Source: Phaeospirillum sp.
GTDB lineage: Bacteria; Pseudomonadota; Alphaproteobacteria; Rhodospirillales; Magnetospirillaceae
NCBI GenBank assembly: GCA_030651575.1
Contig: JAUSFB010000048.1
Location: forward strand, 186,001-250,000
DNA length: 64,000 nucleotides
Direction: 5' to 3'
Positions 62,028 to 64,000 of this stretch are shown here, in pieces. A program made the translations under genes and the position numbers. Within the stretch, counting starts at the first letter, position 1. Every line of letters begins with the position of its first letter. A model generated the notes under the pieces. It saw nothing but the letters and a program-made list of their open reading frames with translations, made no database searches and was not told the DNA's origin.

Positions 62028-63641
62028 CTATGCCAATGCGGGAAGTGTGCGCCCGATCCGGTCATAGGCCTGACCGATCTGCATCAGGCAGGCGGAACGC
62101 TCGGGGGTCTCGCTGGTCAGAACCTCGCGCACCATCTGGCCGATGGCGATGAAAGTCGGTTCCTCGGAATCGTCGGCAAAGGCCATGGGAAAGCCTCCGA
62201 TCACCGCCAATCCGGCGTCCAGCTCGCCGTTAAAGCGTTTCCGACCCATCACCTGCCAGCACTGGATCAACATATCCACCGCCGCCAGCACCACATCCAC
62301 ATGCAGCCGCCGGCGCAAGGCCTCGCGCAGTTGGAACGCCAGTTCACGCGGCCGCCGTCCGATCTCGTGGGTGACGAAGGGGCGCTTCAGGCTGACCGCG
62401 CTTTTATCGCGGGCCGCCCCGATGCAGATTGCATAAAATTCGGGAAAGCCAAAGCGGGCGTCGCCATGCTGAGTGAACAGCATCATGGCCAGAATATCGG
62501 CCAGGGTATGGCTGAGGGCCTCGTCCACGGCCTTGAACCGCTCGATCAGGAATTGCTGGCTGGTCTCGGCATGGCCGGCCAACCCCATCAGTTCATCCCG
62601 CGACTGCATGAACAGCCGGACATTGAACTCCAGCAGGGTCCTCAGAAACTGGAAGTCCACACTGGCCGGCAAGTCCAACCCCGCATGGGAGGCGGCATGG
62701 TGCAGCTTGGCGATCAGATCGAGGGCGTCTTGTTCCAGCGGCTCCAGCTCGTATGACGGTGCGACCTTGACCCGCACCCGCTTGATGCTGGTCTCCTGCC
62801 CCAGGGTGAACCGCACCCCCAGGATGCTGTAAAGCCGGGGCTGGCTTACCGGCATCTCGACCATTTTGTACTCCGGCAGGCCGGTTTCACCGACCGCGGC
62901 GGCCAGCAGCTTGGCCTCGGCGGTTTTATGGGCGGCGGCCAGCTTGCTCAGGCTGGAGATCAGGATCTTCCAGATCGTATCGCGCTTATCCGCCATGAAG
63001 GCTTTCCAGGCCTCGGAATCGGCCAGGATCGCCGGCTCGGCATGGCGGTAAACCCGCCGGTCGAGACCCAGGCGGCAATGCTCCAGCAGAGCCCCGACCA
63101 CGAAGCCGCGCAAGATATCGGGAAAGGCCGGCGCAAAGAGAAAGAACGGCTGGGTATGGCAATAGGCGATGGAGGGAAGCGAGGGGGGCGCGACCCGCAA
63201 CAACGCCAGCCGGCGCAGCACGATATCGGCGACATACTCACCCAGCCGGGCCTCGACGGAATCGGGTTCGGGCGCCGGGACAGCGGGCGGCTTGATTTCC
63301 TGATCGGCGGCGCGCCGATGTACCGGCGGCGGCGTCCCCGCGGCATGCATCGCCTGCCAGGCGCGGGCGATCTCCGGACGCTTGTCGATCACCACCCGGA
63401 CCACTTCGCGGGCCAGGGCCTTCTGCTCGTCCCAACTCAGGCCGGCAATGCCGGTGGTGAAGGCGTCTTGAATGGTGATCAGAAACTCGGCATCGCCCTG
63501 ACGCCGCAGCAGGGTCCGCAGCACCTCGGCCATGAGCCGCAGCAGGGCCGGCGGGCCAGCGACGCCGTCCAGCTTGGCCATGAGGCCGTCCAGCAGCAAC
63601 CGCTGATCATCGGGCAAGGCGGCGGGGGCAGTGGCTGACAT
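62028..63641 (-). CDS. Conserved-looking hypothetical protein (537 aa)
   Basis: A 537-residue, mostly helical soluble protein with no signal peptide or membrane segment. Recognisable landmarks are QRLLLDGLMAKLDGVAGPPA at the start, a Pro-rich linker near 100-130, IAYCHTQPFFLFAPAFPDIL mid-protein and DELMGLAGHAETSQQFLIER towards the end. Two regions, about 1-95 and about 430-537, look like helical bundles. I recognise no family. The coding frame is clean with normal third-position GC, so it is real. It starts 2 nt after the creA stop and is probably co-transcribed with it. Confidence 0.7.
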   Translation of the reverse strand: MSATAPAALPDDQRLLLDGLMAKLDGVAGPPALLRLMAEVLRTLLRRQGDAEFLITIQDAFTTGIAGLSWDEQKALAREVVRVVIDKRPEIARAWQAMHAAGTPPPVHRRAADQEIKPPAVPAPEPDSVEARLGEYVADIVLRRLALLRVAPPSLPSIAYCHTQPFFLFAPAFPDILRGFVVGALLEHCRLGLDRRVYRHAEPAILADSEAWKAFMADKRDTIWKILISSLSKLAAAHKTAEAKLLAAAVGETGLPEYKMVEMPVSQPRLYSILGVRFTLGQETSIKRVRVKVAPSYELEPLEQDALDLIAKLHHAASHAGLDLPASVDFQFLRTLLEFNVRLFMQSRDELMGLAGHAETSQQFLIERFKAVDEALSHTLADILAMMLFTQHGDARFGFPEFYAICIGAARDKSAVSLKRPFVTHEIGRRPRELAFQLREALRRRLHVDVVLAAVDMLIQCWQVMGRKRFNGELDAGLAVIGGFPMAFADDSEEPTFIAIGQMVREVLTSETPERSACLMQIGQAYDRIGRTLPALA

Positions 63642-63643
63642 GA

Positions 63644-64000
63644 TCAGGGCTTCCAGTTCTTTTCCATGGCCACCGCCGACACGGAATTCTTGGGCGAGCC
63701 ATCGATGATCTTGTCGCTATAGACCAGATAGACCAGCACGTCGCGCTTGCGGTCATGGAAGCGGACCACCTGAATCGTCTTGAACAGGAAAGAGGTATCC
63801 TTCTTGAACACCGTCTCGCCATCCTTGAGGGTGTCGAGAATCCGGATCGCTCCCACCTGCCGGCAAGCGATCGCGGCGTCGGAGGTGTCTTCGGCCACTC
63901 CCAGGCTGCCCTTGATGCCGCCGGTCTTGGCCCGCGACAGGTAACAGGTGACGCCGGCGACCTTGGGATCGTCAAAGGCCTCGACCACGATCTTGTCATT
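63644..64000 (-). CDS. creA: CreA family protein (5' part outside window)
   Basis: The last 118 codons of a CreA protein; the frame stays open to the window edge, so the signal peptide and N terminus are missing. The pattern [60 protein letters not shown] and [17 protein letters not shown] is diagnostic. CreA is a small conserved protein, usually with a signal peptide, of unknown function. It is followed directly by the hypothetical gene at 62028-63641. Confidence 0.92.
   Translation of the reverse strand, partial: NDKIVVEAFDDPKVAGVTCYLSRAKTGGIKGSLGVAEDTSDAAIACRQVGAIRILDTLKDGETVFKKDTSFLFKTIQVVRFHDRKRDVLVYLVYSDKIIDGSPKNSVSAVAMEKNWKP

Overview
The window is high-GC DNA with strong G/C preference at third codon positions. 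The housekeeping genes are alphaproteobacterial: a roughly 1,600-residue NAD-dependent glutamate dehydrogenase, the run DUF3576 lipoprotein-leuS-lptE-holA, a Gram-negative porin, a CreA protein and an AmpG permease. I infer a Rhodospirillales bacterium, possibly Magnetospirillum-like; the genus is a guess from gene content and no marker here proves it. No tRNA, rRNA, insertion sequence, prophage or CRISPR array was seen.

Layout. The left edge (1-542) is the end of prfC. A divergently oriented gene at 522-2417 looks like a bacterial sialyltransferase-type enzyme. From 2550 to 35049 almost everything lies on the plus strand, and many stops overlap the next start by 1 or 4 nt. This 32-kb block is a surface-glycan locus. 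It opens with a nonulosonic-acid module (neuC, neuB, neuD-like, neuA-like, a CBS-domain sugar nucleotidyltransferase, galE). A cyclase, a 2-hydroxyacid dehydrogenase, a UDP-glucuronate decarboxylase-like enzyme and a membrane protein follow. Next is an unusual acyl-carrier module: a methyltransferase-glycosyltransferase fusion, a second methyltransferase, a free-standing ACP, a MaoC hydratase, a B12-type radical SAM protein and an FkbH-like protein. Then come a YfhO-like membrane protein, an MBOAT/SGNH acyltransferase pair, a class III aminotransferase, a DprE1-like oxidase, a cupin, a TylC3/NovU-like C-methyltransferase, an NDP-sugar epimerase and a Gfo/Idh/MocA oxidoreductase. It ends with rsmB, a heptose-bisphosphate phosphatase, a membrane protein and fcl. 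A short minus-strand operon (wecB, an O-antigen polymerase/ligase, a SIS isomerase; 35075-38053) converges on fcl.

From 38175 on, purH is followed by a dolichol-phosphate-mannose-synthase-like glycosyltransferase, a tiny membrane protein, a large membrane protein and convergent gmhA. The minus strand from 43171 to 52832 carries glutamate dehydrogenase, holA, lptE, leuS and the DUF3576 lipoprotein. A strongly expressed-looking porin with a UUCG terminator lies at 53173-54560, then a TPR/O-GlcNAc-transferase-type protein (minus). A gene with a very good sigma-54 promoter is coupled to an L,D-transpeptidase-like protein and followed by AmpG, alanine dehydrogenase and inorganic pyrophosphatase. 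The right end has a small minus-strand gene, an AT-rich patch with a dyad, an orphan 537-residue protein and a truncated creA.

How it may work together (inference): the locus appears to make a CMP-nonulosonate and one or more unusual, possibly C- or O-methylated, sugars. Part of the decoration may be an acyl group built on the dedicated ACP by FkbH and MaoC and transferred by a membrane acyltransferase. The wecB, polymerase/ligase, heptose and lptE genes point to lipopolysaccharide or capsule as one destination; flagellin is another possible acceptor. The most interesting unit is ACP-MaoC-radical SAM-FkbH, which resembles polyketide extender-unit machinery placed inside a glycan locus with no polyketide synthase in the window.
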